A DNA stretch of 64,000 bases from Paraburkholderia rhynchosiae (GTDB lineage Bacteria > Pseudomonadota > Gammaproteobacteria > Burkholderiales > Burkholderiaceae). The position numbers and the translations under genes were made by a program. Location: contig NZ_PNXY01000002.1 in the NCBI RefSeq assembly GCF_002879865.1, positions 248,001 through 312,000 on the forward strand. The letters run 5' to 3'. Under the pieces are notes generated by a model. It had not been told where the DNA came from and did no database searches. It saw nothing but the letters and a program-made list of their open reading frames with translations. This document shows, in pieces, positions 36,101 to 43,859 of this stretch (positions are counted from its first letter, which is position 1; each line of letters begins with the position of its first letter).

Positions 36101-37954
36101 TCCCTAGCGCCGGTTGGCGGGACGCGGAACGCGACTTTGGAAACGGACGCGACTCGCCGCACGGCTCGAGAGTGTCAACACGCATCATGGTCGATGCGTG
36201 GCGAAGCCAAGTCTGAGTCACATATGCGTGTCGCTTTGCTGCAATGGCGGATTGAGGAAAGTTATAGCCATCCGATCGCCGAAGTCGGGCTAGCCGGAAT
36301 GGGTATGCCAGCACTCGAACGCAATGACTTGCTCAAGGAGTTGGATGGCGATGGCACTCTTGCGCGGGCGCATGGAGCCGCCGCGCGCGCAAAAGAACAC
36401 GGCTGGCCAGAGGGAGATGCCGCATCCGTCCCGAGTTGGCCCGAACATCGGCGGCGCCGCTTCCTTAAGCGCGCTCTTGAGGCGTGTCACGATCTTAAGG
36501 TGGAGTTGCTGGTGCTTCCCGAAGTGTCGGTGCGCCGGGAAACGATAGAGTGGCTTGAAGACGAGTTGCGCCGACATCCTAACATCGCCGTGCTTGCGGG
36601 GACTTACCGTCATTTCGGTCGCTCGATCCCTGATCGTCTCGATTCGAAAGAGGGTATCACCGACATTCATCCACTAATGGCGCCGCTCACATTGCTGTGG
36701 CGACCAGACCAGGCGCTCGCGAAAACTTTTTTTGGGGAGGAGAGCGCACATCGGACTTTGCGGTTCGTGCGGGGCAAGAAATACCGTGCAGTAGCAGCCA
36801 ACGAACTTTTCCGCCCGGACTGGCGTGCGTTACAGCCACTTTTTGGAATTGATCAGCTGCTTGACCAGCTTGGCAACATACCGAACGAGCGCATCCGACC
36901 GGTCGTAAGGGCTGTTGCGGAAAAGATGCCGTCGCTTCGCTACTGCATGGAGCTCGTCTGCTCTGAACTATTTTTGCTTACTAGTCCAGCGAATCGAGGT
37001 CCGTTGCGGAAAGAAGCGGCTGCCATGCTCAACCGCTTTCCTGATTCGGCCGCAGGAGACGCCCGTAACATGGTTGACGGCGACATCATAAGTTTGGGCA
37101 ACTTTTTGTCGGTGGATCAGGCCCATGGTGTTAGCCGCCGCACTATCCTGTTGGTGCCCGCCGCAACGTCCCGAAGCAATGACTATTGGCACGCCGGACA
37201 GGCTAGCGTCCTTGCGTCGGGAACGGCTACCGTTTTCTGCAACGCTTCGATATCCGCTATCTCATGCGGGGGAAGCTGCTTTATCGGAATCGATTCGGCT
37301 ACGAAGCAGCATGGTGCCTCTGCGGGGCTTATCGAAACGCTGACGCCCTATCACGGTTGGCGCAAAGGAATTCTCTCGGCCAAGGCCGACGGTGCGCTTT
37401 CGGAGGATGACCAGGCGATGGTTGTCGTCGACCTCGACCCGGTCCATGTGGTGAGCGGTCGACCACGACCGCAATTATTGCCCGAGCCGATGGTGCTGGT
37501 GGCCTACTTACCGGTCGTCGAACTCCTTGATCCGGACGCAAACAAAAGGAATATGCACAGCGCTCTGGAGAAGGATTCGGCGTCGCATTTCAAGAATTCT
37601 AGCAGGGACGAAGATATTCAGAATGCGTTGGGAAAGGTCGGTACGACGCCGAAGCAGCGGAAACCGTCCGGCTCGCTATGGCGCGCCTTTGGCGAACTAG
37701 TCAAAGCTTCGAAGCCGAGCCTGGACGTGTCCCGGCTGGATACTTTCGCCAAGCATTTCGCGGACGACAAAGCTATGCGGGAGCGGTTGACGGCATGGGA
37801 GAGGGACAGGGAGCAGCAACCGCACGCGAAAAACGGGCCGCTGGGCCTGGAGCCGGCTTGGTTGGACTTTCTCGAGGTTGATCTCACGCTTCAGAACGAC
37901 GAGGAGCTTCCAACCATTAAGGTGCCGCCTTGGCTGTCGGACGGTCTCTCTTGA
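30182..37954 (+). CDS. Giant DnaG-like primase / reverse transcriptase / nitrilase fusion
   Basis: A 2590-residue soluble protein, start ATG 30182 with AGGAAA six bases upstream. Domains in order: CHC2 zinc finger with Cys37, His40, Cys62, Cys65; DnaG-type TOPRIM with Glu291 (VEGFLD) and Asp344/Asp346 (FFDRDAAG); reverse transcriptase at about 640-880 with motif A Asp713 (LRLDAKRYYDEI), motif B GIPQGP at 793-798 and YVDD at 841-844; an unrecognised 950-residue middle; a Glu/Ala/Pro/Thr-rich linker at about 1853-1993; and a nitrilase (C-N hydrolase) domain from 2015 with Glu2114, Lys2181 and Cys2260 as catalytic triad. All key residues are intact. RT-nitrilase fusions are known defence proteins (DRT type 1, UG1 class); the attached DnaG-like half is what sets this apart. 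It stands alone, among IS debris. Defence is inferred. Confidence 0.9.
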   Translation: MDWYDLDEVLAAADVPEVARRLGMEVEKRGANLVALCPFHEDTRPSLVLYPREAGRHSHYHCFSCHEHGYAVDLVKKVQGLEFRPAVEWLARSVGVTPRPGLVGRGVTRQAPREDALTFAQRVFEERHDESEFVEWCAARHFDRDFAYDFGLRCLPAGSSLVRALRGETFGRRQELIDGLLSVGLLLRLRPERKIDLQTSLDLSEEFRDYFHDGRVLIPIRADRNRLVGFAGRYRPSPVPGGSASSNVAAKYLLTPGFRKAEVLFNADLARAALHTLVKAGESRPMLYVVEGFLDAVRLQSLGLPVVAVMGSSLSESQRKGLIDLVDGVNLPEDTHLSLRLFFDRDAAGFDGANRAVRQLIGHSGVETMWVGFAAGDHTASGKDPDEILALADQFSAEAILKQHSLPAVGILLAASLGYKDATPLVSDELWRAISHYPRERALLQAARALRALSGGAANWEQRLEGLAEPRPQWAEALLPLLRPHLKNASGQVAATVPAVLLNQEARLNHARMLAEHGSRRGELPCDDESWRVLDRNAQIFNLLALDRLQQQTWRPAAACDAVHLPRKLSSDETMLGDPRRKVMPHPADLHLQQFLMNELLTERHDFAHEGPRAFSDCIPAVRWYGTEKEIRVTGYFSAREFDPAIDEDGRGPHDEATLSFAYQVDMDVLEGRHKPTDQGMFRPYIECWRDYMGSLDRQAKAIGEHVHVLRLDAKRYYDEIQRYVVRDRLLASIEQALTVSGAEDFADILQLPHPDAGVTAERLVDLLCGSLFEHDYRDPDDGGERHSAHVKGIPQGPVISAWIGTIAMFPLDAAARAFMRQPSQRNPNDVDRPRVGYARYVDDIVLLADSEARLNALREAVQNAASRLDLTLVRKGDAVAPGTPQDVMQQLNSGRILAPSVPAWEPPMIGDGETGWGMNGDDSSAIDRQSALHLLRHPSLLDDPSTVHQKVHEAMQAPDLRPGDLGKCARALWWQVAAQAAERSEPVTPETWPRLWHVFRQWWEEVCTGHAWAALYGREGYDVLFAVEGLDMLMDWSPSMQQGRTKEWIKQHGRSLDSLAAAILQKEDLLQGVPLKRNRAHIQSRVRKVQWKALQRVPAAKAPLHVESQRSVAPTLTHWLCLAAMLLNRYDTNRDGQSHPLDQLPSRFQPNDSVGPDAIKTACAYIQAPAIGGELVVERVDADASKIALQFLVANTAGPPRHSRWEILRRYSDLVGNGIIQSRSIFVLPPVPVVDAGMLAYVEGDDGSSVKLYAFESSRDARLPSHFAGATMADVGPQGVPPLTFNWKEPQELAHGLQRFGGDQSLRIAFNSLEPANRARFAADLFETLHVIQQADADEGKEWVVIMAHVAHEPVSGSVKEVGACKWYLVSVPLESANLGVSAWVRDGRGGLRSVSVPGGEYTRLWRLGCAVSDALGMAFDLPDDETSAEADETALAHPNQIQDYVLRQQLSKLRGTLIADAQVQREGPDGLPRTVRRSLEILRRFDPAHDPAAQVKLVLYTEAETHGMAMRLRHKGASDLRDRLHLLPALVLQRLPLSVLEWLPLPHDYRGEPLRTDLALILALAKLIGADHAGNSGEQSNHGGDFGSAHALHIGLSLAATGSALRGLVATAWGAARHRDPAPLSASLPIPPGWNSPDAGRQDPQLDYETACKFLRDDNWAGAKEATPWQWMLALLGILASVAPQVLDGSSENPLHVLYEQLRLWQSAPGESIENQQWAWPYDDLPTYNVVDWNSLMTALPLATAYVDRHLGLVVRQIEAPAYRRHRDDTAFTDADSQQWILAKLQYSGLGSNGSVARVQRGRSRLATWTEVRRRSDNELLSVHTLDDKLGRWWSVESAAEQDDATLATRTTEPLTAKTDVRFDVAPTAPAEFPENRADAVAAQPAQAESTAAESASEEPATPEPADDERSIAEPTVEPDTADPGTAEPGVAGLSTAESTTSAPVITTVPGAEPAGAESMGAGITPEAPEASLAPVGGTRNATLETDATRRTARECQHASWSMRGEAKSESHMRVALLQWRIEESYSHPIAEVGLAGMGMPALERNDLLKELDGDGTLARAHGAAARAKEHGWPEGDAASVPSWPEHRRRRFLKRALEACHDLKVELLVLPEVSVRRETIEWLEDELRRHPNIAVLAGTYRHFGRSIPDRLDSKEGITDIHPLMAPLTLLWRPDQALAKTFFGEESAHRTLRFVRGKKYRAVAANELFRPDWRALQPLFGIDQLLDQLGNIPNERIRPVVRAVAEKMPSLRYCMELVCSELFLLTSPANRGPLRKEAAAMLNRFPDSAAGDARNMVDGDIISLGNFLSVDQAHGVSRRTILLVPAATSRSNDYWHAGQASVLASGTATVFCNASISAISCGGSCFIGIDSATKQHGASAGLIETLTPYHGWRKGILSAKADGALSEDDQAMVVVDLDPVHVVSGRPRPQLLPEPMVLVAYLPVVELLDPDANKRNMHSALEKDSASHFKNSSRDEDIQNALGKVGTTPKQRKPSGSLWRAFGELVKASKPSLDVSRLDTFAKHFADDKAMRERLTAWERDREQQPHAKNGPLGLEPAWLDFLEVDLTLQNDEELPTIKVPPWLSDGLS

Positions 37955-38105
37955 AGCGGTCGTCCTGGCGAAACCTGACGATTAGGGTTTGTCGTCTCTC
38001 GACGTCGATGATTGCAATGCCCAGAGTTTGCACCTCCCAGCCCAGAGGTGCGGACTCCCCGTTGCGTAGGCGCCGCGTTGACCAGTCTTCGTCCCCGAGA
38101 AATTC

Positions 38106-38295
38106 GTGCGGTGTCTGATGAAGCAGAAGCGTCCGGCCGTTGCCACTACGATGCGACGTCGCTACGGCTCCTATCTGGGCGAGATCAGCCCCGCGCGTAA
38201 AGACACCATCAACGGCGACTTCCTGACGGCAGCCCCGAATGAGCAGTGGCTCACTGACATCACCGAGTCGCAGATTCCGGCTGGTATGGACGAAA
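38106..38295 (+). pseudogene. IS3-family transposase OrfB fragment
   Basis: The short frame contains RRRYGSYLGEISPARKDTIN then NGDFLTAAPNEQWLTDITES and QIPAG, matching the start of the DDE core of IS3-family OrfB (YSSYKGEIxPAxxNxxxRDFxAxxPNxKWLTDITEFxIPAGK), including the first catalytic Asp. Similarity stops abruptly at QIPAG. It lies 150 bases after the giant gene. Confidence 0.75.
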
Positions 38296-38505
38296 TACTT
38301 CATGCGCGTTACTCCGAGACTCTGACGGGAATGGCTCCGTCTTTCCTGGATCTCAGGGAAGCGAAAGACGCGATGACGAGAATCCATCCCCCAGCACGAC
38401 AGCCAGCGACACTTCAATCCAGGGCGGCGACGTCGCGCCGGAATTTGTGACCATGTCCGGTGCGAAAATGAGTTCGAACGGATCCACCACTACCTCGCAC
38501 GAGTC

Positions 38506-38676
38506 ATGAAGCAGAGTGTACGGATAAAGCTTGTTCAGAGACGACAAGCACAGTGGCGTGGGGCCCGCAAGCCTGCAGCCGGAACGAAGGTATATGCGGA
38601 AGATGACTATAGGTCACGACTCGCCGCCATTTACTCTCAGCACAAAGAGTTGTTCAAGCGACTAGAAGACGCGTAA
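38506..38676 (+). pseudogene. Unknown fragment
   Basis: An open frame that can be read back to about 38455 (CENEFERIHHYLARVMKQSV) and ends KELFKRLEDA. It is charged and helical and looks like the tail of a larger protein, but I do not recognise the family. The ATG given is arbitrary. Confidence 0.3.
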
Positions 38677-38797
38677 GCAGGAGAAGGCCACATGTGGGTC
38701 CGCTCCTGCCTTCCGGCTCGTCAACACACCGCCAGTACTCCGGACGACCGTGCAGAAGAGCATCGATTTCCAAGGGTCACGTTGAGACAAAGGCAGC

Positions 38798-39532
38798 CTA
38801 TACCGAAGCATTCTGCATCGGTAGTCGCTCAGCAAACACCTTCGAAGCGGTGTCGATAATCTCCTGGTAGTACTCTTTGATTGGTCTTGGGGCGTGACGA
38901 TCCCACGCATCTGGATGGAAAGTCCTGAAACACTCGATGCCATTCGACCGGAAGTGCCAAAGAGCCTTTGGCTCAACCTTCACAGCCCGACGCTTCGGAA
39001 GCACAGCTTTCAAGGCGCGATCGTACTTGTGGCCACAACCGAAGATGATTAGGTCTGGCTTAAGCAGTTCAATTTCAAACTGGACGGCCGCCACCGAGAA
39101 GTTAAACAAATGAGCGGAATGCCCGATCGAGGTCCGCGAGTAGCCGCGCCTCGGGCGATGCCAGTCCATCTTCATTAGATTGTTCCAGCAGACGGCCGCT
39201 CGATCGCCTCCAGCGAACGCATCAGCGAACCGCTTCCACTGCCTCAAGAACTCACTATTGCCGGTGCCACGGGCGTGTTGATCCTCGTAGCGAGTTTTCG
39301 CGATGTCAATCCCATCCGGACGTTCGTAAAAGGCCCCCAGCTTGTCACACCAACCGTTGGTTTCTTTCCCGATGAACATTACGCGGATGTGCGTGTCGAG
39401 GTAAGCCTGGGATACGCTAAGGAGAAACGGCGCCGACAGCTCGCGAAAATATGGAATAAAGCCGGGCTCGGCCGCGGTAAGCGCCTCTGCATAGTAAGAA
39501 TCCAAGACCGCTTGAACGTCGTGTTTGAGCAT
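38798..39532 (-). CDS. Uracil-DNA-glycosylase-fold-like protein
   Basis: A 244-residue protein with three features of the UDG superfamily fold: an early strand ending IRVMFIGKETNGW (place of the GxDPG motif A), a central LKPDLIIFGCGHKYDRAL strand and a late CFRTFHPDAW (place of the H-P-S motif B). No catalytic Asp of classical UDGs is obvious, so it could be a divergent glycosylase or a non-catalytic relative. It converges on the giant gene and lies between the same pair of inverted repeats, so it may belong to the same cargo. Its start is ATG 39532. Confidence 0.55.
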   Translation of the reverse strand: MLKHDVQAVLDSYYAEALTAAEPGFIPYFRELSAPFLLSVSQAYLDTHIRVMFIGKETNGWCDKLGAFYERPDGIDIAKTRYEDQHARGTGNSEFLRQWKRFADAFAGGDRAAVCWNNLMKMDWHRPRRGYSRTSIGHSAHLFNFSVAAVQFEIELLKPDLIIFGCGHKYDRALKAVLPKRRAVKVEPKALWHFRSNGIECFRTFHPDAWDRHAPRPIKEYYQEIIDTASKVFAERLPMQNASV

Positions 39533-40066
39533 GGTTCCACCGGCATGCTATGCCTTGGCGGCGGCCCAGCCCATCGCGTTTAGCTCTAGCGTCGGCGGCA
39601 ATTGTGACATAAGTAGATCAGATGTCAGTTGAAGGCGCGAGTGTCCGCTTCGGCTTTCCACGACGGTCTCTTCCAGGTCGCAAAGACTTGTTCACTCATG
39701 GCGCTACCTGACATTCGAGGCTACGATGGCGCGAACGGCGGCAAAACGCGCATGAGTTGCCTCACAGTGGCCGACATGCCAACGTCGGCTATGGCCGAGA
39801 ACCAGCCTTGCCAAGACGCCTGCTCATATGTCTGTGTCAGGTTTGGGATCTACCTACCGTTGTCCTGCAAGGTCGTTAGCTGCTGCGCCGCGCGCGCGTA
39901 CACCGTCCGCAAGTCGTCGATGCCCTTGCATGCCGCTCACTCCCTTCCGCGGTGTGATCGAGAAGGACGGCACATGGTAGTCGGCTGCGCAAATGCACAC
40001 GGTCGGCGAGGTCCGCAAAGTGAGGCGCCTGCTCCGGGTGTTCGCCAGCGAAGACGGTCTATCGAT
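39533..40066. other. Debris without a recognisable gene
   Basis: About 530 bases with frames on both strands but no family I recognise, apart from the repeat arm at 39700-39795. Confidence 0.4.
39700..39795. repeat. Inverted repeat arm right of the giant gene
   Basis: Aligns in inverted orientation with 29800-29895: GCTACCTGA, CGAACGGCGGCAA and GAGTTGCCTCACAG are shared, as is CCAACG. Similarity ends where the IS30 terminal repeat starts in the left arm. Confidence 0.6.
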
Positions 40067-40435
40067 TTATCCCCGCCTCATCGCCTGCATCAGAAACGGC
40101 GTTCGGCCAGTGTCGAACGTCATGCGCAGACGGGGGAAGGCATTCCAAAAGCGCTGGAGGAGGTTGGGGCATGGAGTCGGCGACATCGGCTGGCGTGTCG
40201 AGTCGAACCTCGCCCAAGAGAAGAAGCTTTTCAGTTGCTTTTCCAACTCGTTGGGAAGACGTTTTTGCATAGCCGATGTGGCTGCCCCAAGCAAGCGTGA
40301 GAGTTCATATGTGAATGCACCGATTGCTATCGGTCCGGGAAAAAACACTTTGCTTTTTTCTGTTTCATCCCATGTGTCGACGAGACCCGTAATCCAAGCC
40401 GACGCGATTATTTCGACATCCAGGGCCTGACTCAA
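40067..40435 (-). CDS. Unknown protein, second of an overlapping pair
   Basis: A 122-codon frame starting at TTG, overlapping the end of the upstream frame by 71 bases. It begins SQALDVEIIASAWITGLVDTWDETEKSK and ends in LLQRFWNAFPRLRM. I do not recognise it. It may instead be the out-of-frame continuation of the 40365-40688 frame after a frameshift near 40425, since VALIES and the start of this frame abut. Confidence 0.35.
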   Translation of the reverse strand: MSQALDVEIIASAWITGLVDTWDETEKSKVFFPGPIAIGAFTYELSRLLGAATSAMQKRLPNELEKQLKSFFSWARFDSTRQPMSPTPCPNLLQRFWNAFPRLRMTFDTGRTPFLMQAMRRG

Positions 40436-40688
40436 TCAACGCCACGAGCATGTCGCGAAGTATCCACGGAGCAGCGTCGCTCAACTGCTTTTGTGGGCCT
40501 CGGAGTATTCTCAGCACGCTGGCCAATTCAGCGCGACCAATACTGACAGGCAGTGCAGACTGAAGCTTAACGATCAGTCCGTCGCGCGCCGGAATATGCG
40601 TATGCGTCGCCCGACCGACGAGCGAAGCGAGCAGTTGACGCTTACACTTTTCGTCGAGACCTGAAAGACCGTCAATCGCTTTGGTCAT
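40365..40688 (-). CDS. Unknown protein, first of an overlapping pair
   Basis: A 107-codon frame with an ATG start, charged and helical (SGLDEKCKRQLLASLVGRA, AAPWILRDMLVALIES). The last 25 codons look like out-of-frame sequence. No family recognised; probably the front of one gene split by a frameshift. Confidence 0.35.
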   Translation of the reverse strand: MTKAIDGLSGLDEKCKRQLLASLVGRATHTHIPARDGLIVKLQSALPVSIGRAELASVLRILRGPQKQLSDAAPWILRDMLVALIESGPGCRNNRVGLDYGSRRHMG

Positions 40689-40852
40689 AGTCGGAGCTTT
40701 CCGCGACGAGTGTTCAACGACGTTAACGCTCCGCCTCGCGGGCGTCTGAACGTCGTGAGCGTGGCTTCGCGCTGCCGGAGATCACCGCTCAAACATTTGG
40801 AATGTCGCAGGTTGAACTCATACGCCTGCAACTTAGTGCAGCGGCGCGAGAG

Positions 40853-41311
40853 TTATTCCTTCACTACGATAGGCGAGCGTTCCGTTCCGGCGAGAAACTC
40901 CCTGAGTTGCTCTTCAGCGTGATGTACCGCATGCAGTGGTGCGCGGGCAAGTTGCGCGTCATACAGAGCTATCAGTTGTTCGAAGTCACCGACGACGTCT
41001 GGCGTCAGGCGCCACTCGCCGGTCTCATGCGCGTGCGCCAGCGTCATCTCCACAGCACACTCGGCGATCTTGAAGTGCGCGGCGGGATGCCTTCCGTAGC
41101 CCGCGCGTTGCAAAAAATAAGCAAGATAGACGGCGCGCATCAGTTCGTTGATCAGGTGACTATTGGCGCAGCACTCACGACATGCGACCAGCGCCAGATG
41201 CAGCCGCATGGACTGTTCGTTAGCGGACGCACGATCCATCGGTAATAGCAGCGCCTTTGTCAGCGGCCGGCGCGACCGGCCGGTCCAAGACGGTTTTCGT
41301 TTGGCGGACAT
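40853..41311 (-). CDS. Burkholderiales phage/plasmid-type hypothetical protein
   Basis: A 152-residue protein with a basic start (MSAKRKPSWTGRSRRPLTKAL) and a helical body (LHLALVACRECCANSHLINEL, RAVYLAYFL, ALYDAQLARAPLHAV). I recall this architecture as a small family, sometimes labelled Fis-like, common on mobile elements of Burkholderiales. It has no recognisable enzymatic motif. The ATG lies on the minus strand at 41311 and the frame looks intact. Confidence 0.5.
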   Translation of the reverse strand: MSAKRKPSWTGRSRRPLTKALLLPMDRASANEQSMRLHLALVACRECCANSHLINELMRAVYLAYFLQRAGYGRHPAAHFKIAECAVEMTLAHAHETGEWRLTPDVVGDFEQLIALYDAQLARAPLHAVHHAEEQLREFLAGTERSPIVVKE

Positions 41312-41503
41312 CTACTGAAGCAGGGTGGTGTGGAGGTTAGCCCGATTATAGCGAAGCTGTTTGCCGGATAAATTTCGATGGTCGCTCCAGGGGCTTATTC
41401 GTCGAGGTATTGGAAAGCGAGTGTGTCCGCAAAAAGCCGCGATAACACAGTTTCCTCGGCGTCAACAGGTCACAGACGAGTGATGCCTTGGTTCGGGAGC
41501 GCA

Positions 41504-42082
41504 TCAGCACTCCGTCAATGCCAGTGCCTTCTGATACATGATGCTCGAGACCACAGCTATCTTGCGGAACGGCTCCGGAGGAAGCCACGTCGGTTTTTCC
41601 ATTGCAAGGACGTCATGAAGGTCTTGCGATTGTTTGCCGACAACAAGTTCACCCAAAAGCTTGCCGAAGACGGTACCTTTCAGCGCGCCGGCTCCGTTGC
41701 AACCAACCGATACGAACAGGCCTGGACGTAGTTCCCCAAAGTAAGATGCGCCGTTACGGGTGAGGGCGGTGACACCACCCCATACGTATTGAAACTTGTG
41801 AGACGCAAGCTGGGGGTATCGACGTGCGAAGTTGTCACTCAAAAGGCGCTCAATCGAGTCGTCCTTGAGTTCGCGTTCATACGAAAACGCCGAACGAACA
41901 AGGAATCGACCGTCCTGCGTACGGCGAATCGTAGAGCCAAGTCTGCTCGCAGGAATTAGGCCCCATTCAGGGGAGTCGCCCAGGAAGGCGAGTTGAGCAG
42001 ATGAGAGAGGCTCCGTCATCGTATTCGGAGCGACCTTTCGAAGCGACTCTCCCTTGAGCGTGATGCGGTGATGCCGCTGCAT
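41504..42082 (-). pseudogene. FAD-dependent amine oxidoreductase, C-terminal fragment
   Basis: The minus-strand frame reads as the last 170 residues of a DAO-family FAD oxidoreductase: SRLGSTIRRTQDGRFLVRSAFSYE, RRYPQLASHKFQYVWGG and the C-terminal FAD contact GLFVSVGCNGAGALKGTVFGKLL. The FAD-binding Rossmann half is missing; upstream lies an integrase scrap. Non-functional. Confidence 0.75.
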
Positions 42083-42129
42083 GAGTCGGTCGAGCTTCGC
42101 GCGGTTATGTGGAGTTTCCCTCTGGGCGC

Positions 42130-42260
42130 TGTTTGGGCGCGGGGTTGGGGCAGGCGCTCGTCAGCAGTTCGCCGCGCCGCAACCCGCCCGTATACAGCAG
42201 CACAATGGGCCTCGCAGGCGGGGTCGAGATGTTTCCTCTTCGACGAGCGGGCAACAACCG
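42130..42260 (-). pseudogene. Tyrosine recombinase scrap
   Basis: The minus strand contains ARPIVLLYTGGLRRGELL, the motif surrounding the first catalytic Arg of tyrosine recombinases (ALLYxTGLRRGEL). The rest is absent or frameshifted. Confidence 0.5.
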
Positions 42261-42541
42261 CGAGGTCGCGTGAGCCGTCGTGAATCTCGCCGGTGATGAT
42301 GCCGGGCATATCACCGGACACAGCGTTGTCAAAGATGGCGGAGAAGTGCAGACATAGACGCTTCGCGAAGCGCTGACGTATTGTCGGCGCTGGTCTGTCG
42401 ATGGCCGAACCTTCGCCTATGCTGTTGTGGGCGGGTCAGTCGACGCGCGTTCCGAAAAAGTTGTGCAGGCGGCCGTCCTCCGCCAAATTTTAGCCTCCTC
42501 CAGAGAATTAATGAACGCCGTTGCCGTTGTCGTTGGCGCCG

Positions 42542-43485
42542 CTATTGGACTGAAAAGCCCCCAGCAAACGTTTCGCGAAGATACTTGACGAACAGTGCGA
42601 CGGCACGCGGCACGTCAGTCGCGTAGGGTCGTACGACATAGAGCTGTTCGGCGAAGGCCCCAACGGGGCGCCAATCTGGCAAAAGGACGACTAGTTTGCC
42701 TGCTCGAATGGCCGTCTCGGCGGTAAAGTCAGGGAGAAGTGCGATGCCCATATCATCAAGCGCGGCGTCTCGCAAAGCCTCGCTGTTGTTGGCTGAAAAC
42801 TGCCCGTTTACCGTGACCGTGACTGGTCCGGCATCTGATTTGCGTGCCGTCTTGCGATCAAATGACCAGATTCCTGCACCTAGCGCACGGGGGTAAAACA
42901 GGCAACTGTGAGACGCCAGGTCCGCGGGGGATTCTGGAAGGCCTCGCCGCTTGACGTAAGCACGCGTTGCAACGATCACAGAGCGTGTCTCGCACAGTTT
43001 CCAGGCGACATGTGTTTCCGGTACCTGTGCGCTATGCCTGATTGCGAGATCGAATTCTTCAATGGCAATCGAACTGAGTCGGTCGGACACTTCGAGTTGC
43101 AGGCGGACTTGAGGATTCGCCCGCAGAAAGTCCGACACTTTCGGCACTAGTTGCTGTCGGGCAAATGCCACAGGCGCTGTCCCCCGGATCGATCCGCGTG
43201 CCACGCCGGCCATTTCCCGGACCGTCGCGAAGCTGGTCGCGATGTGTTCGTACTCTCCCCGTATGTTTTCAACGAGCCGCTGTCCGGCTTCGGTGAAGCG
43301 CACGCTACGCGTAGTTCGCTGTACCAGTGAAACGCCCGCGACCCGTTCCAGCTCCGCGATGCGCTGGCTCATCGCCGCCTTGCTAACCCGAGGCGAGCCG
43401 CGGCGGCAGTATAGCTTCCTTGTTCCGCAAGCACAGTCAGCCAGTGCAAATGCATCCAGAGGCCCTCGACCTTTTCGATATCCAT
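42542..43485 (-). pseudogene. LysR-family regulator with one frameshift
   Basis: The start MDIEKVEGLWMHLHWLTVLAEQGSYTAAARLG is a LysR helix-turn-helix, but the recognition helix VSKAAMSQRIAELE continues in another frame; CTCGGGTTAGC near 43390 would need one more G. The rest is a normal LysR body with an effector domain (VRLQLEVSDR, GIALLPDFTAETAIRAGKLVVLLPDW) to TAG at 42542. Either a fresh pseudogene or a single-base sequence error. It is divergent from the mmsA fragment. Confidence 0.75.
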
Positions 43486-43592
43486 GAGTGTATTGTTCGC
43501 TATTCAAAACAGTCATTTCAATCTTAGCGCCTTTGCGGGATCGATGGTTTTTCATACGCTGCTTCACCGAAATCAAAACTAGAGGAGTCGAC

Positions 43593-43823
43593 ATGCAAGC
43601 GTTTAATGATACGACCGATGTGGCCCATTTCATTCCCGGTGAAGTAGTCCGTGGTTCGGGGCAGCGAACCCAGCCCATCTTCAATCCTGCGACGGGCGAG
43701 CGTCCGCGTCAGTTGTTGTTGGGCGAGGTTGCCGATGTCGGCACGGCGGTCGCAAGTGCGAAGGCCGCATTTCCAAAGTGGAGCAACACGCCTCCGATCC
43801 GCCGTGCCCGCGTGTGTTGTTGA
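43593..43823 (+). pseudogene. Methylmalonate-semialdehyde dehydrogenase, N-terminal fragment
   Basis: The first 70 residues (VAHFIPGEVVRG, RTQPIFNPATGE, AVASAKAAFPKWSNTPPIRRARV) are the start of an MmsA-type CoA-acylating aldehyde dehydrogenase. After RRARV the match ends and the sequence joins MocR-type aminotransferase. An SD-like AGAGGAG precedes the ATG. Confidence 0.8.
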
Positions 43824-43859
43824 ACGGTGCGGGTGCATCCAGGTACGACACATCGAGAG

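Noticed and set aside
36224-37954. Separate nitrilase gene starting at ATG 36224
   Set aside because: The frame is continuous with the primase-RT part through the linker and there is no ribosome site before this ATG; an internal start is possible but not supported.
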